Assembly: GCA_025738555.1 (NCBI GenBank)
Contig: JAOVFP010000004.1
Coordinates: 930,001 to 994,000 of the forward strand
Length of the DNA stretch: 64,000 bases
Direction of reading: 5' to 3'
From: Cyathus striatus
Taxonomy: Eukaryota > Basidiomycota > Agaricomycetes > Agaricales > Nidulariaceae
Shown here: positions 1 through 12,362 of the stretch, piece by piece
Position numbering within the stretch: position 1 is the stretch's first letter
How the letters are laid out: each line of letters opens with the position of its first letter
Position numbers and translations under genes: made by a program
Notes under the pieces: generated by a model
Databases searched by the model: none
What the model saw: only the letters and a program-made list of their open reading frames with translations
What the model was told of the DNA's origin: nothing

Positions 1-2698
1 TTTCGTTTACATTAAAGTTCCGAATCGTTTAATCTATGTCTAAGAACTAATATAAGATAAGTAACGTAATACTATGTACTATATTTTCTTTCTATGTATA
101 AAAACATGTCTTTAGCTTATGGACGTGGCTAGTATATTTATCTCTCACTTACCACCAGATATTAACTGTTTTTTTTTGCCTCAGTTTTTCTCTATTGAGT
201 TTTAGATTGCAATTCACCGTCTCAATTTCTCAACCTATCGTCTTTCACATGCAAATCACTGTCCTTCAAAATTTACTCCACATGTCATACCCTTGTGAGT
301 CGTTGTCACATTCGCTAACGACATCATATTACACTAAGTACTACTCCGTTCAAATTAGCACATCCCAGGCCGGGTAGATGTTCGACCGAATCGCATTTTA
401 TTTCCCCCTATGCGCCAATTTCTCTGTCACCTTTACAACCAACAGTACTAGGAAGGCTTTTATCACCTCAGACAGGCCTAAATCGGGTTCATGTAAATAT
501 GGTGCATCCCGATTTTTGTAACAATTAGAATATGCCATAAAATATGTAATGTGTCAGATGCATTAGAAAATTCTAAATTGGGTAATACATCTGCTTATTG
601 TTCCAATTGTTTCGTGCCGATTTTACCTGTGCAACATGAACCGAGCCTCCGAAATTTTTCCGATTGGCCTAGGAACGGATGGGGTCACGGATCTTATTGA
701 AAATATTGTGCATGGATCAGTCAGTTTTCCTATTCTTGCACATATTCTAGATTTGCCCACACATCGGTCAGATAACATATTTTAATAACTATTCTAATTG
801 TTAAGTAAATTGGGTTGTACCATATTTACAGCGATCCGATCCACCCTTGTCTGAGGTGTATGTTCACATTGGACGACATTTCGAATTTTCACCCTTGTAT
901 CATGAATTCCTCACTCCATAATTACCCAATAATTCTGTAATTTGAATTCTGAATGTCACGAAAACTAAGTTTGCCCCGCAAATCATTACTGCACATTGAA
1001 ATGCCTTAATGCAAAGTCCAAAACGTAATGCTAATAAACGAGGACGAAATTTCACGATAAATCTTAATACTTGGCAGTTAGCATTGCAATAGGTGTATTT
1101 CTGTTAATGTATTTTAATGCTCCGTGCTGAGTCTTGCAATTGTTAGCACACCACCCAATTGATTATAAGCAATGTAACAATTTCTAAAAAAAAAAACATT
1201 AAATCGAGAGTTCTTCGTAATACTTATCACTGCAAGAGAATCTCGATAAATCATGATACATTGTCCCAAAACGTACATGAACTTTAATGTACAGTACTTA
1301 CACTACTAATACACACTTATATATATACTTACGGCGGTAAAAAATGATAACTAGCACAAAACAGTAAGGACATTATTACTTACCGGTTTATGGGGCTTAC
1401 CTTTATCTTCGATGTGACTTCAACACATTTCTGAAGCTACTTCGTTGGCAACCTCGTCGTCCTTTTATATGTACAGGACGCAAGTCTTAATCAGCGTCCA
1501 CCGGATCTTGTGCAGTCTCGGCAGATGTTCATTCTATTCCAGAACCAAGCTCAAGCGTTATCCCGACTATTCTGGACTCGGTCCACATTTGGTCTATGAT
1601 TGTTCTCACTGCCGTCTACACCCAGCCCTGTCACACCCTAAAAGTGATTTTTCTTTAAGTTTTTCTCTCTCCATGGAAGTACCAAGTACGTACTCTACAT
1701 GACCCAACAAAAACTCACGCAAAATGACTGTTCAATGTGAAAAACATATTATATAGGGTACAGTAAGTGTAGGGCCATCATATCAATGATACCCATCCTG
1801 CAATATGTTACCAATATTATATCTACATCGAAATATACCCTTAATATTATCACTGCCTTAAGAAGAATTCTGTTACACCGGTAGTAGTACAAGGCAACCT
1901 ATGACAGGCTAGAACTCACAATGTATTGTAGTGTCATTGTAATACGTACATCAGTGTATTATGATTACATTGTGGTGAGCGTAAATACTAAATACATTGC
2001 AATGCAGTTAGGACTTTCATGACAGAACGTGTCACTTATTCAACATAGGTGTCCCAAATTATAAGTCGATCAGACAACAAATGCATACAGAATTCCGTTT
2101 TATAATCAGCGATAGTGTCCGCTGTGTCGTAAATCATGATGCACACTTGTATTAGTCATCACATTAACTACATCCAAATGTCACCTTACAACTCTTACAG
2201 CTTATACACATTTAATAGACCGCCCGATTTAACTGGTTTCCATAACAAATTAATATTTAACTGACGCTCATACTCACCATAATGAAAGCAATGCCAGGGT
2301 GAGAAGTGAGAAGGAGTGTGAAAATAAACACACTTCATATTTACTTCATAGTACATACTACTCAAACTATATTTCTAGTAAGTATGTATTATCATTCCTG
2401 CTCAACAGCATGATATATATATCGTGCTTATGCTAACGTACTGTGTAGAGTTCATCAGTAGGAAATAATTATAAACATAAAAAAAGGAAGTTTAGCAATG
2501 CACCGTGCGGGACAATGTAAGTATTCATACGAAATTCATACTCAAACGCTCAATGTTCACTGCACGTTCTCGACAATTAATATGGCAATGGGTTTACACA
2601 GTACATTACGTAAGAGCTAACCGAAGATCCGGAGAAGCCGACATGTCGGAACTCAATTCCTTCTGATGGGATTCAGCGTGGTTGTTAGGCTTTCCATA
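1..2698 (-). mobile_element. TIR DNA transposon, family K, copy A (cut by the window start)
   Basis: Diverged inverted copy of the element at 18506-19970. Matching blocks run colinearly in reverse: 1-420 with 19190-19610, 2070-2300 with 18740-18890, and 2645-2698 with 18506-18560. The end at 2698 carries the family terminal sequence (GTTGTTAGGCTTTCCATA). Copy A holds about 1.3 kb that copy B has lost, so A is closer to full length and should extend about 370 bp beyond the window. No intact transposase could be read; the interior is AT-rich with many stops. The superfamily is unknown. Confidence 0.7.
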
Positions 2699-3605
2699 AC
2701 GATGCACATTAAACGGGAACGTAATAAGCGTGAATAGTTTGATGTAAGTACAGTAGAAATGGCCATAATGAATAATGTAATAATGAATAAAATCTCATAA
2801 TGAATACAAATTTGTGAAAACCAACTTGGTATGCAGTGTTTTATTCATCAATTTTCATGGTGAATAATGCATAGGGTTTTTAATGAGTTATGCATTATGA
2901 GGTGGTAGAATATTCGAGAAAAATCATTATTCAAGTGGAATTTCAGTGTTATCTGATCAGCCTGTGTTACCAGTTGGCACATTTTATATTTATAAAGCAA
3001 TCCAGAGCTATAAATATTATTTTTCTAGATATTTCAACTAATTTCTACATTGCTGATTATTGTGTACATTATAGTATATATTCATCCCATATTCAATCAC
3101 TAAATCATGAACATACCTTGTATTTCTGCCTTGCCATAAACAAATGTAAGTTGTAGAAAATATTGAGAAAACTACACAGCCCACTCAAAATGAATGTCTT
3201 ATCTTCTTCCAGCTTCTTCCAGCCAGTAGCCATCATCTTTCTCAGTGTTGGAAAGGTACTCATAACATTGGTACATCGTACAGGAGTAGGAGCATGTTAC
3301 TATTGCAATAATTAAATTAGTCATAGCAAAGTCCTAGTAAAGTCAATGCAAAGTAGTCACCAGGGTGTCACACAATTGGCAGAGGTCACATAATGTCACA
3401 TTGTGTGACAGCTTGCAATAGTGAATGAATGCTTGTAATGAATAAGGAAATCCCACAACCAACCTTATTCATTATGACAATGTCTACTGTACTGTGTAGT
3501 TAATCAAATACGTGAATAGTTCAATGCAATCATAAACCAGTTCCGAATTTCGTTTAAAATAGACGTATTTCAACTCCAAAATGTCCATTGCGAAGAAGAG
3601 TTAAA
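2699..3605. other. AT-rich intergenic stretch, no gene recognised
   Basis: Low-complexity, AT-rich DNA between the K element and the lectin gene. It contains several short runs built on AATGAATAATG-like words around 2765-2890 and 3425-3480, and repeated GTCACA words around 3360-3410. No open frame longer than about 90 codons resembles a protein. The last part should contain the 3' UTR of the minus-strand lectin gene. Confidence 0.5.
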
Positions 3606-4851
3606 CTATGAAGGTACCCAGATTTGGTTGGTGTTTTTGCTAGTGCACTTCCAGGTTTGAACTTGAGTGCCGTTGTTTACCTTTCTGCTAGGCAAGTCAA
3701 GGCATTGTCCTGCGAAGTTCTATCAGAACGAATGCTCAGAGGATACTGTCTATATCCATACCTTTGCCCTCAACTGCAATGCGGTTGTCCCCCGTCAAAT
3801 ACCAAGCTTGAGCGGGAAGATTATCATAGCACTGCCAGATTTTCATGCCCACACCGCTTGCGGGCTCTGCGGCACGACGTTAATGACAGATCTAATAGAA
3901 CGGTGAGAATACCCACTTGATCCAGCATCCAAGCAGAAGTTGGTTCCAGCGACCTTCACCTTCGTGCTCCCCGCGTTAATGACCCATTTCTGTGCTGGGG
4001 TATTGTTACACTTGTAGCTATCATATACATGTTAACATAGTTCTGTCGACACGATACATACTCAGCTGTCACTTACATCTGTACAGGCGTTCCATTTGCA
4101 TACTTGGCACCTTTGACATCCAGGCAAAAGTTCGTATTACCGTTGGGGTGGATCGTCAGACTTGTTGGTGGAAAACGTTCGGAGGGGCAAAACCTGCATT
4201 TGTGGTTTAGTTCTGGTTTGACGAGTTGTTCGGAAGGGGTAGTAAATTACGTCACGGTATATGAAGCTTCAGTATCAAGACAAGAGAACAAAGGAGATTG
4301 AGGTGCACTTGAAGTCGGCAGAGAGGTAAGATTTGTAGGGGCCTTGTTATTATTATACGCATTTGTGCATGACGCAGCGAGACAAGATATTCCTATGCAA
4401 CGGCTGTCAACCTAGTAATATTGTAATTAGAAAATGAAATTAGAGGAAGAGGGGATTAAATACCGATCCAACATTGTCGGGCTCAATGCTCATCCCTACG
4501 TTAAAGTTGTTAGGGTCGGTGACCATGTAGTAGTACCCGTACGGTTTCTGCAGTACAAATAAGCTAAGTTAGTACAAAAGACTTAAGAAAACAGGTACGT
4601 ACTTCAAGCTTGAATGCCGCTCTTGTTCCATTGCTGCTTGTACCGACACGGTTAGCATCGGTATAGAAGAAACCTTCATCATCGGTAAGGTTAAGGGAGA
4701 GACGTCCATTAACGGCAAGATTCTTCTGCAATTTTCCTCTGAGGTAGACGTTGATTGCCGAAGGACACCAGTTGCGGATATTGTACTGTCTCGCAAGGGC
4801 AGGAGTGATAGCGAGCAGAGACACTAGGGATATGAGTACGTTGGAACGCAT
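3606..4851 (-). CDS. Secreted protein with C-terminal ricin B-type (beta-trefoil) lectin domain
   Basis: Seven exons in phase throughout: 4603-4851, 4464-4547, 4251-4411, 4077-4193, 3917-4017, 3762-3866, 3606-3709, giving 306 residues. The start chosen puts a signal peptide first (MRSNVLISLVSLLAITPALA); an in-frame ATG 45 nt upstream would only add a polar extension. Residues about 21-165 form a cysteine-containing domain ending in YTVTFCP, resembling thaumatin-like/small secreted basidiomycete proteins. Residues about 170-306 are a ricin-B lectin domain with three QxW-type repeats (AQKWVI, AQAWYL, NQIWVP) and CLD motifs (CLDVKG, CLDAGS, CLDLPS). It probably binds galactose-type glycans outside the cell. 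No catalytic residues are apparent, so it is a binding protein. The domain call is strong; ligand and role are inferred. Confidence 0.85.
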
Positions 4852-6149
4852 AGTGGAGTAAGGGGATGGTGTAGATTTTGGGGGAATGAGATCCACTTAA
4901 GTACAATACGAATCCCCCCACGATGGCTAGCACTTTCCGCCTAGACCTGCTCCCGAGTCCGTTCGTTTTAAATCAAAAGGTCGTATGACCTCGTATGGCT
5001 TTGCTCAGGGATGCCTAGGCGTGCTTATCAAAAGCGTTAGCGGGGGCAGTTCATATCAGGCAAATGCAATACCATGATGTGGAGCAAATGTTCGGTACCC
5101 GATGGATGCTAGAGGCTGCTAGAGAGCAGTAATAGTAGTCTGAGGGGAAAGTATGTGCATAGACCGGATCAACATCTACGTACTATCGGGTGCACAGTTA
5201 GCTTTAGATGTCTGTCCGAAGAGAGCAAGTACGGGGAAAGATGCCCGTGTCATTTCTCGACAGTTCTTTAGAGAACAACGTTAGGACATAACGTCAAGTT
5301 AGATGTCGATTGGTTCAAAGTGATATTTGTGTACTCATGTGGTACTATGTATAAGAAAGAATTCACCAAGCACCCTTCACATCGAGGACTGAGAGCTCAT
5401 ATGTAGACTAATATTGTCCGGGTTCCAAGCTATTCCAAGGCGGAGCGGGGCTTGGTTCATCTATGTCCCGATTTGTGTCCGCCGTCCTGTCGGCAATCCA
5501 TGTGCTATTCAGTCCGCAGTGTCCTAGGACCTAGCCTCTAGACTACAGTACATTTACCTCAATGCGAGTATATCCAGACATCTCGTGGCTCATTCGAAGA
5601 CTTTGATTACATATCCACCCCCGGCTCAGGAATGGAGGGCTTCAAGGCTATCGGTTAGCTATTTATGCGGCTTGGAAGGGCCAATTACCTGTTGAATTTG
5701 AAACGAAAATGTGGAGCGTTAGTAGGGTGCACTCTACTTGCACTCTGCTACAACTCTCGCTGTGGACCGTGGTTCTTGTACCCCTTTGATATCTTGTATT
5801 ATTAAATGAAAGAACTGAGTTTTCCCTAGTAAGTGTGTGCATTGGATGAAGGAAGTATCGAGTATCGTTTAATTGTCGTATCAAGAATAGTTGATGAATC
5901 TACAATCGATTATACTCTGTTAGCATAGCAGCAAGTAATCATCATAACACCAACACATGGTGCTGTCCGTCATAACGCGGTACATATCAACGACGTCATA
6001 TACTTTAGCAGAGCGATAACTTTCCACCTCTTACCGTGTAGAGCACGCAGCTTGCCTGCGATGCGAAAGTCGTGTTTTTCATTACTGTACCACATTTCAT
6101 TCCTTCTGTCGCTTACTCATACATTCTGCATTCGTTAGCTACTTAGATT
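4852..6149. other. Intergenic or decayed DNA, no gene supported
   Basis: The first 150 bp is probably the promoter of the minus-strand lectin gene. The rest, to about 6.15 kb, has normal CpG content but only short open frames on either strand with no recognisable motif. It may contain remains of genes too decayed to name. Confidence 0.4.
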
Positions 6150-6300
6150 GTCGTCAGGTTTTCGTTTCCCCCTGTTTCAACTCGAATCGTACCTCACTAG
6201 AACTGAAGGATGGACGAACGTCCATCGACTCGCAATATTTCTTTGTGTTGAGGATATCGCCAAGCAAATATCCTCCTCCACAACCGCCTACTACATAGCT
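6150..6300 (-). repeat. Dispersed repeat R, copy 1 (partial)
   Basis: On the minus strand this stretch aligns by eye with 12276-12400 and 58641-58760. It keeps the core AGTTCTAGTGAGG following a GTCCATCC block, and the preceding ACAAAG...TTGCGAG block. It lies immediately after the haem-region remnant of the P450 pseudogene, as another R copy lies at the end of the second DUF6533 gene. Function unknown. Confidence 0.55.
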
Positions 6301-6394
6301 GTTAAAACAATTAAATTATTCGGCGTAACCTTACACACCTTCAACTGGTTCAAATTCAGGTTTTTACAATCTCGTTTTCTTAATCAGCTGTATT

Positions 6395-7180
6395 GCAGAT
6401 CCTCTGCGAGGTGTTATAGAACATTTGACTGAAGAAGGATGACTATTTGAACCCCATAAGCATAGTGCGCGATTTTAAAGAGTAAAGATGAAATCTAAGT
6501 GCCTTAAATACCGCTAACCAAATCCGAAAGGGATCATTTTCAATTCAACTGACCATCGGCTTTAAAGAATCATTCAGGTCGAAATTCATCGGGGTTTGGA
6601 TAGACATTTTCATCATGAACTATTGCCCTGTATGCATAGAGAAGTAAGCATCAGTGGTGGATAATTATATACCTCACGTACCAAACATTAGGGAGTACGA
6701 TTGTGTCTAAAATAAATAAATAAAACCATCAGCGTGTTAAAGGTGCAGAACATCAAGTATACACGGTTACGCACCCTTCAGTATAAAATATCCGTTATAA
6801 ATATCGTCGGAAGTAGTACAATGTAGCAATCCCATTGGTGTCACAGGATGGTCCGCATAGTTACTCAATTTAAGGCCTCGACGTAGGGCACAGATACCCT
6901 GTCTTCGTACCCAGGAAATCGGGAATATCCGATAAAATTGTCGGTTTCCTTCTGTGCTTTCCTATGCACATCTCCACATATTGTCATAGCGTAAAAGAAA
7001 GTTCCGACTCGCTCTACTTGACTGGTATACAGTATTGGACCCTGTATAAGCTGTAGCACAAACTTCCTTTATCGCTTGTTCCTCTTCAGGGTTTCCCCCT
7101 TTCTTGTGCAAAATTCATGAGAAGACGTGTGGCTTTGGTGTAGCTACAGGATAAAGGGTCCTGATAAAATTTTAAATATG
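6395..7180 (-). pseudogene. Cytochrome P450 pseudogene (CYP, agaricomycete type)
   Basis: Minus-strand translation in shifting frames gives a recognisable P450 C-terminal half. In order: an I-helix-like stretch (EEQAIKEVCATAYTG) around 7080; GTFFYAMT; the K-helix-side motif FPGYEDRVSVPYVEAL around 6870-6950; HPVTPMG and SDDIYNGYFI around 6800; an exon with IVLPNVW; then HDENVYPNPDEFRPE around 6580; and FGFG plus HLAED around 6410-6520. Stops interrupt it (RPE-stop-FF, FGFG-stop-R), frames shift between blocks, and the CPG haem-ligand motif cannot be read cleanly. The N-terminal half was not found with confidence between 7.2 and 8.7 kb. It would have been an ER-anchored monooxygenase; it cannot be functional now. 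Confidence 0.8.
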
Positions 7181-8889
7181 CTTAACCAACATGAAACTAT
7201 CCTAAGATGGCTTACAGAGTTGCGTTTCGCAAGGTTTCGCAACTTCGAATGGTGAATTAAACATTTTGTACGTAAGATCCCGGGTGGCCAAGCCAACCGG
7301 TTTAAAATGGCCCACGGGCCCTAGGGAACCAAGCGAGTAAGTTAGTCAACTAGAAAGTAGTATACTTATGCCTTATAACAGGCAACACATTTACTAATTA
7401 GCTCCGAGTCCGAGGTTTTCCCCATAATATCAGAAAACAGACACCCAAAACAAGCCAGTATGCATTCCGACTCGACATTACCTCCGCCATACCCAGACAC
7501 GGAGAAATCCTTGATTCTTGTGTTGCACAATGGAGGACCGAGGGAGAATATTGAATTAGGCCTGACGCGCGATAGTTTTGTTGAGGAAATTTGTTTACTG
7601 GATGTAGGAAGAATAAATATTCGTCGGGGGAGGTTGCTTCCCGTAGTAGTTTGTGCAAGTATGTCTGAGTGTGGGTGTGTGCGATTGGTATATCGTTGCT
7701 ATGCGACCCAAAATTGACTCTGAGTCTGATCAGGGTGCGACCCAAAATGCGCACATGTGTGGCTGTGTTTATATCATGATCGTGTGAACGATTCAACGAT
7801 ATGTGCAAGTTCAATCCCAGCGTATCTCCGCTTAAAAGAATCTTCCCCAGGCTGGACTAACTCTCTGAGGTGGCAGTGAGCACTCTCAACGTCGCCTTGC
7901 AACGACCTTCTCCATAGATGCGGATTGCATTTTACAGCTCAATGACAACGACGAAGACATCGCTAGCCATTCGCATAAGTATGGTTCTGTAGAAATGTCT
8001 AGAATAGCTCATACAGAGATACACAGGTACGCTAATCTTTGTCTATAAACATATCTAGGGTTCAAATGCGTTATTGTCTCATGTGGAGATTGTCATCCAT
8101 AGGCGCCAAATTTAGCTCACACACGGAATGCTACGGGCTCGGACAGTCGGAAGACTCGGAACAATGCCCATTGCCTTTAGGGCTAAAAATAGTATACCTA
8201 GCTTTCCGGGTACTTTCAATTACCTTTCCGACGGTGAGCACCTAATCTAATGCCTAGTCATCTAGTGAATTCATTTTCTCTCAATTTTTCTAGGGGTTCC
8301 GAGCACCGGGGCTTATACCGCACAGCCATCCATGCGAACATTGCAAACTGCTACACTTTGTTGGAAAAGAACACCGAATGACCCATGTATGATGTGAGTA
8401 ACAGGCATGTCCGACTGAGTACTAGAGACCGCCACCATGTTACGTCTACTGGTTCTTCCAAGATGCTTCTCCTTTCGCCGGATAAGAAGATCTTTGTAGT
8501 CCGTTCCACCCGGTGCCCCACGTACAAGTTAATTTCACCTTTCCAACCCCATGCTCCGGGCCTTTGCCGGGCCTCATTGTTGCGGAGTCAAATGAAAAAC
8601 ATCAAGATTGCACATCGCTGTTATTGCGCACGTCCTGTCTGCTAATGAAGTAGAAGAGGCTCAAGGTGAGCCACGAAGCTTATTTTGATCCAGGTACGTA
8701 TGCTACGAACAGTGACACTGACGAGCGCTGTCAAATCTGTGATTGATTGTGGAGTCAAGTGCTTCCGAGTGGTTGATCTCCAGTTAGTTTAAACTGTTCA
8801 TCTCCAAATACTCTATATATACGTTGAGATTCTCGTACTGGTCAAACTTTCCCTGGCTACGCTTCCAGAACTCAGTATTCCCGCCAAGA
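7181..8889. other. Possible remains of the P450 5' part; otherwise unassigned
   Basis: This stretch lies upstream of the P450 relic in its own orientation. A minus-strand frame at about 7560-7680 (TYLHKLLREATSPDEYL) is loosely P450-like, but I could not join it to the pseudogene. Plus-strand open frames at 8039-8245 and 8385-8645 show no family motif. The last 100 bp is the probable promoter of the DUF6533 gene that starts at 8890; it contains CTCTATATATACG at about 8810, a TATA-like sequence. Confidence 0.35.
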
Positions 8890-10394
8890 ATGCCTTCAAC
8901 ACTCATTGTCGCACTTAAGCATGCACAGATATTTCGCGTACGTGTCTGTCCAATAATATGTGATTCTTTTACACTAATAGGACGCAGTTTATAAACAGTA
9001 AGCCTTGTTGGATGCGAGTTCGTAGGTAAACGACATTGACTTCAGCTGTAAAGTTTCTAGCATAGTGGTTCTCGTAAGTCTTACTGTTGTCTTTCATGCT
9101 GCTTTTTATAACCCCTTGGGGATTTCTACAGATATACGACTACTTACTAACCCTCGAACTTGAGATCTCGGAAATATGGAGCTCAAAATGGAATCTAATG
9201 AAATGCATTTTCCTCGTAACGAGGTACCTTCCTCTCGTTGATTCAGCATTGATATTCTATCGCGAGTATTCTCTTGCGCTCGGTATGACACTTAATAATA
9301 GAATATTCTATTAGACCACTTCGCGCCAAGATTGTCGGAGGAAGCATGTAGGGCTGCATATAAAAGCAATGCATGTAAGGTCCCATTTTCGTTCAAAGCT
9401 GTAACTGTCTTACAAGTTCTACAGGGTTACTCATATTTGGAGGATGTTTCGCAGAAAGTGAGTTGCGATCCTGTCCTCTTAAACCTCAAGCTGAATCGTT
9501 CTACAGTCATCCTCACGTTAAGAACATTAGCAGTGTGGGGTAACAAGCAAAATCTCTGCATCATCTTATATGCATTCTTCGTTGGGATATGGACAGCCGC
9601 CGCTGTAATTCTCGCGGTCTTCTTAAAAACCATCACTTGTTAGTAGTTTCTTGTCTGCATACCGCGCATGATCCTACTAACAAGTACCATAGTTGCACCG
9701 TATCAGGATACTGGTATTCCTGGTTGCGTGGATACTGGGGGCAGTCATATCCTATCTGCAGTTTGGATATTAATCATGGTTTACGATGCTGGTGAGTTGT
9801 ACTCTCAATCTTATGTCTTCGTCTGATATATTAAAACATACGTTCAATCAGTTACGCTCGGCTTGATGGCAGTTCGGGGACTGGATGCGTGTGAGTCCAA
9901 GTCTCTAATGTGATCTTACAACGTCTGATGGTGTGTGCACCGTAGTCAGACCGAAGTATTTGAAGATGCAAACACATCTGATAGGTGCTGTGTATCGTGA
10001 TGGTATTATATACTATTTCTATCTGTTCGGTGGGTGCAGTCAGCGCGCGGTAGGGCACACCTGATACCACCCCACAATAGTTTTGTCACTAGTAAACGTA
10101 ATATTATCCTTCACCCTTCCGGTAAGTACTAGTATTCTCCACAACTCCGAATGGATATTCATATATGTTGTTTCTATGAACGTTACAGGCCGATTTTATC
10201 AGCTTTTTAGCAATGTAATGGTCCACTTCTTTTTCGGCGTAGAACAACACTTTACTGATTAACGCTACACTATATTAAGGTATCAACGGGTTTTACACTC
10301 CGTGCTGTCTTGTCGGGCAATTCTCCATATCCGAGAACAAAGCAAGATATGCGACTCAAATCTTTATCTTGATGTTATGTCTTCGAGTACATAG
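8890..10394 (+). CDS. DUF6533 seven-transmembrane protein 1
   Basis: Thirteen exons: 8890-8937, 8981-8997, 9046-9073, 9132-9282, 9315-9374, 9425-9457, 9507-9638, 9693-9791, 9852-9890, 9946-10029, 10093-10121, 10189-10214, 10280-10394. They total 861 nt, 286 aa, with all phases consistent. Family hallmarks appear in order: IYDYLLTLELEISEIW, LVTRYLPLVDSAL, APRLSEEAC, WLLIFGGCFAE, LTLRTLAVWGNK, GIPGCVD, AVWILIMVYDAVTLGLMAVRG, YRDGIIYYFYLF and the C-terminal QRVLHSVLSCRAILHIRE. DUF6533 proteins are plasma-membrane GPCR-like proteins expanded in basidiomycetes; ligands are not established. One intron (9283-9314) is only 32 nt and one exon is 17 nt. A paralogue follows 466 bp downstream on the same strand. 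Confidence 0.9.
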
Positions 10395-10860
10395 TTTCAT
10401 TGTGGATGGGCTGCCATCTTGTAACATATCTGTAACATAGAGTCTGGAGTTCGTCCTTGTACTTACATGGTGTAGTGCTTGTACGATATTGTAAGTTGAA
10501 ACCGATATTGATTTCGATTTAATGATTTCATCCTCAGTAACGCGAAAATAAGCGCTGCGGCGATGCAAACGCCTTCGTTCTCCGACGCCGAGTTTGCGCT
10601 CGTGTATGGTCTCAGTTCCCCACCCTTAATAACGCCGATCTCAGTTTAAAGGGGGAAATTGAAAGGAGCGAAAATGGATACGCACGAGAACCTGATCTGG
10701 CAGGTATCATGATTATGATGCTGATATGAAAATGGTATGAAAATCTATATCGAGACCTCAGCGGATTTATATATACCATGGCTCCTAGAATCTGATCTGC
10801 TTTTCCTTCCTCTTCTCGTCCCTGAAACCGGTGGATCCCCGTGTTACACAAGTCGACACG
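10395..10860. promoter_or_regulatory. Intergenic spacer, probable promoter of the second DUF6533 gene
   Basis: 466 bp between the stop of one DUF6533 gene and the ATG of the next, both on the plus strand. It contains GATTTATATATACC at about 10765 (TATA-like) and a pyrimidine-rich run (CTTTTCCTTCCTCTTCTC) at 10799-10820, a common fungal core-promoter feature. No other gene was seen. Confidence 0.4.
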
Positions 10861-12362
10861 ATGGATGGTGAAACTATTCAAGCATTGGTGAAGGCTGAGC
10901 TGTTAGCGAAGGTGAGTTATACGATCCACTACCAAGCTCCATTACTAATCAGCAAGCGCTTAGTATCTTAACAGTATGTTCCACCACTGTTTACTTTTCG
11001 AGATCTAACATGTTACTGTTACTGTGTAGTATCAAGCTGCAGTATACTGGCGAGTATTGCATTTTCACACTCTGCTTCGGTGAAGATACTAAACCATACT
11101 ACTTAGGTATATGATTTTTTATTATCTCTAAGCGATGAGATATCGGCTATATGGTTATCATCATGGAGTAAGATGAAGTTGCTATATCTATTCTTGAGAT
11201 ATGTGCCGCTTGTAAATATAGTAATAGTGTTGTTTGGTAAGCTGTTCAAATGTCTCAATAAACTGTCGCGTATCATTCTGACTGAAGCCTGTAGGACAAT
11301 TCGCTGGAGCTTCGCCTCAAACATGTTCTAATCTGTATAAGAGCAACACTGGTAATGTATCTCCCTCATTCAACGAATCTTAGCATTTACCCCATTCAGT
11401 GATCCTGTTCTTTATTCTTTGTATCACGCGAGGTGCGAAATGATGTATATGTGAAATATTGCCTTCTAACAAAACTGGTATAGTAATTACTGCTTACCGG
11501 ACTTGGATACTATGGGGGAAAGAACGTCGAGTCTCGATATGGTTGTCGGGTTGTTTCTGTATAACCTGGCTGGGAGTGATGGCAGCTACATGTGTGTCAC
11601 TGAAATATGTCTTGTGTTAGATGTTTTATTCCGCTCTCTGTGGACCCTACTGAGATAAAATCAACAGTCAATCCTGCAACTGCAACAGGGTGTATACCAT
11701 TGTCTTCCAGCTCACTTCTGTCTATCATTTTTGTTAACTGGGCATTGTTAGTGGCATTCGATACAGGTGCGTCTATCGAGTGATTGATGTCGAGTACTTA
11801 AATGATTTCATAATCAGCCATACTATCACTGATGGTCATTCGATGGTATACTGCATGTGAGAGTTACATTGGTAATGAATAGTCACCAAAAGCTGATATA
11901 CTTTTGGCAGTTACTATCAGTGGACAATCACGTCTCAGGGATATTATCACCAAAGATGGTGAGTGAAACCAATTGCAGCAATGAACGCAGCTCTCAACAA
12001 CTTTTTATTGTAGGAGTTCTGTACTTTGTATTTTTATCCTGTAAGCACAACATGTTGTGTTACATTTGAATTGCCATCTAAGTTAGGTCCTACACCAAGT
12101 ACTTCCACCAGTGAATCTAATTGCGATTATTTGTCTGCCAGTATGTATCACTGTTGATTTTCGAAAGCAGATGAAAACTTATGCAGATCTTGCAGTTGAT
12201 GTACATCAACCTACTATCTATTCCGGAATTGACCTTGAATTGCATTATTGCCAGTCGAATGACTATGACTACCGTAGTGTGGAAGAAGATTTCCGGTTGA
12301 AGGAAGTTCTTGGACAAAGAACTTGCGAGCGGATAGCACGTCCGTCTATCCTCAGGTCCTAG
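10861..12362 (+). CDS. DUF6533 seven-transmembrane protein 2, with repeat-derived C-terminus
   Basis: Exons 10861-10911, 10953-10973, 11030-11053, 11107-11236, 11295-11351, 11400-11432, 11484-11608, 11655-11766, 11818-11856, 11911-11958, 12014-12040, 12112-12140 and 12171-12362 give 295 aa. The last intron is only 30 nt and in frame, so it may be retained (305 aa). The paralogue's landmarks recur: VYDFLLSLSDEISAIW, LFLRYVPLV, SPQTCSNLYKSN, TAYRTWILWGKERR, ATGCIP, VNWALLVAFD, TKDGVLYFVFL, LNLIAIICLP. N-terminal exon sizes mirror gene 1. The conserved QRVLHS...LHIRE tail is missing. From about 12276 to the stop the sequence is a copy of dispersed repeat R, so the last 28 or so codons come from the repeat. 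It could be a truncated receptor or a gene in decay. Confidence 0.8.

Noticed and set aside
7398..7814. N-terminal half of the P450 in the minus-strand frame at 7.4-7.8 kb
   Set aside because: Only a short loose similarity (LHKLL...SPDEYL). The rest does not follow P450 order, and no splice model joins it to the relic.
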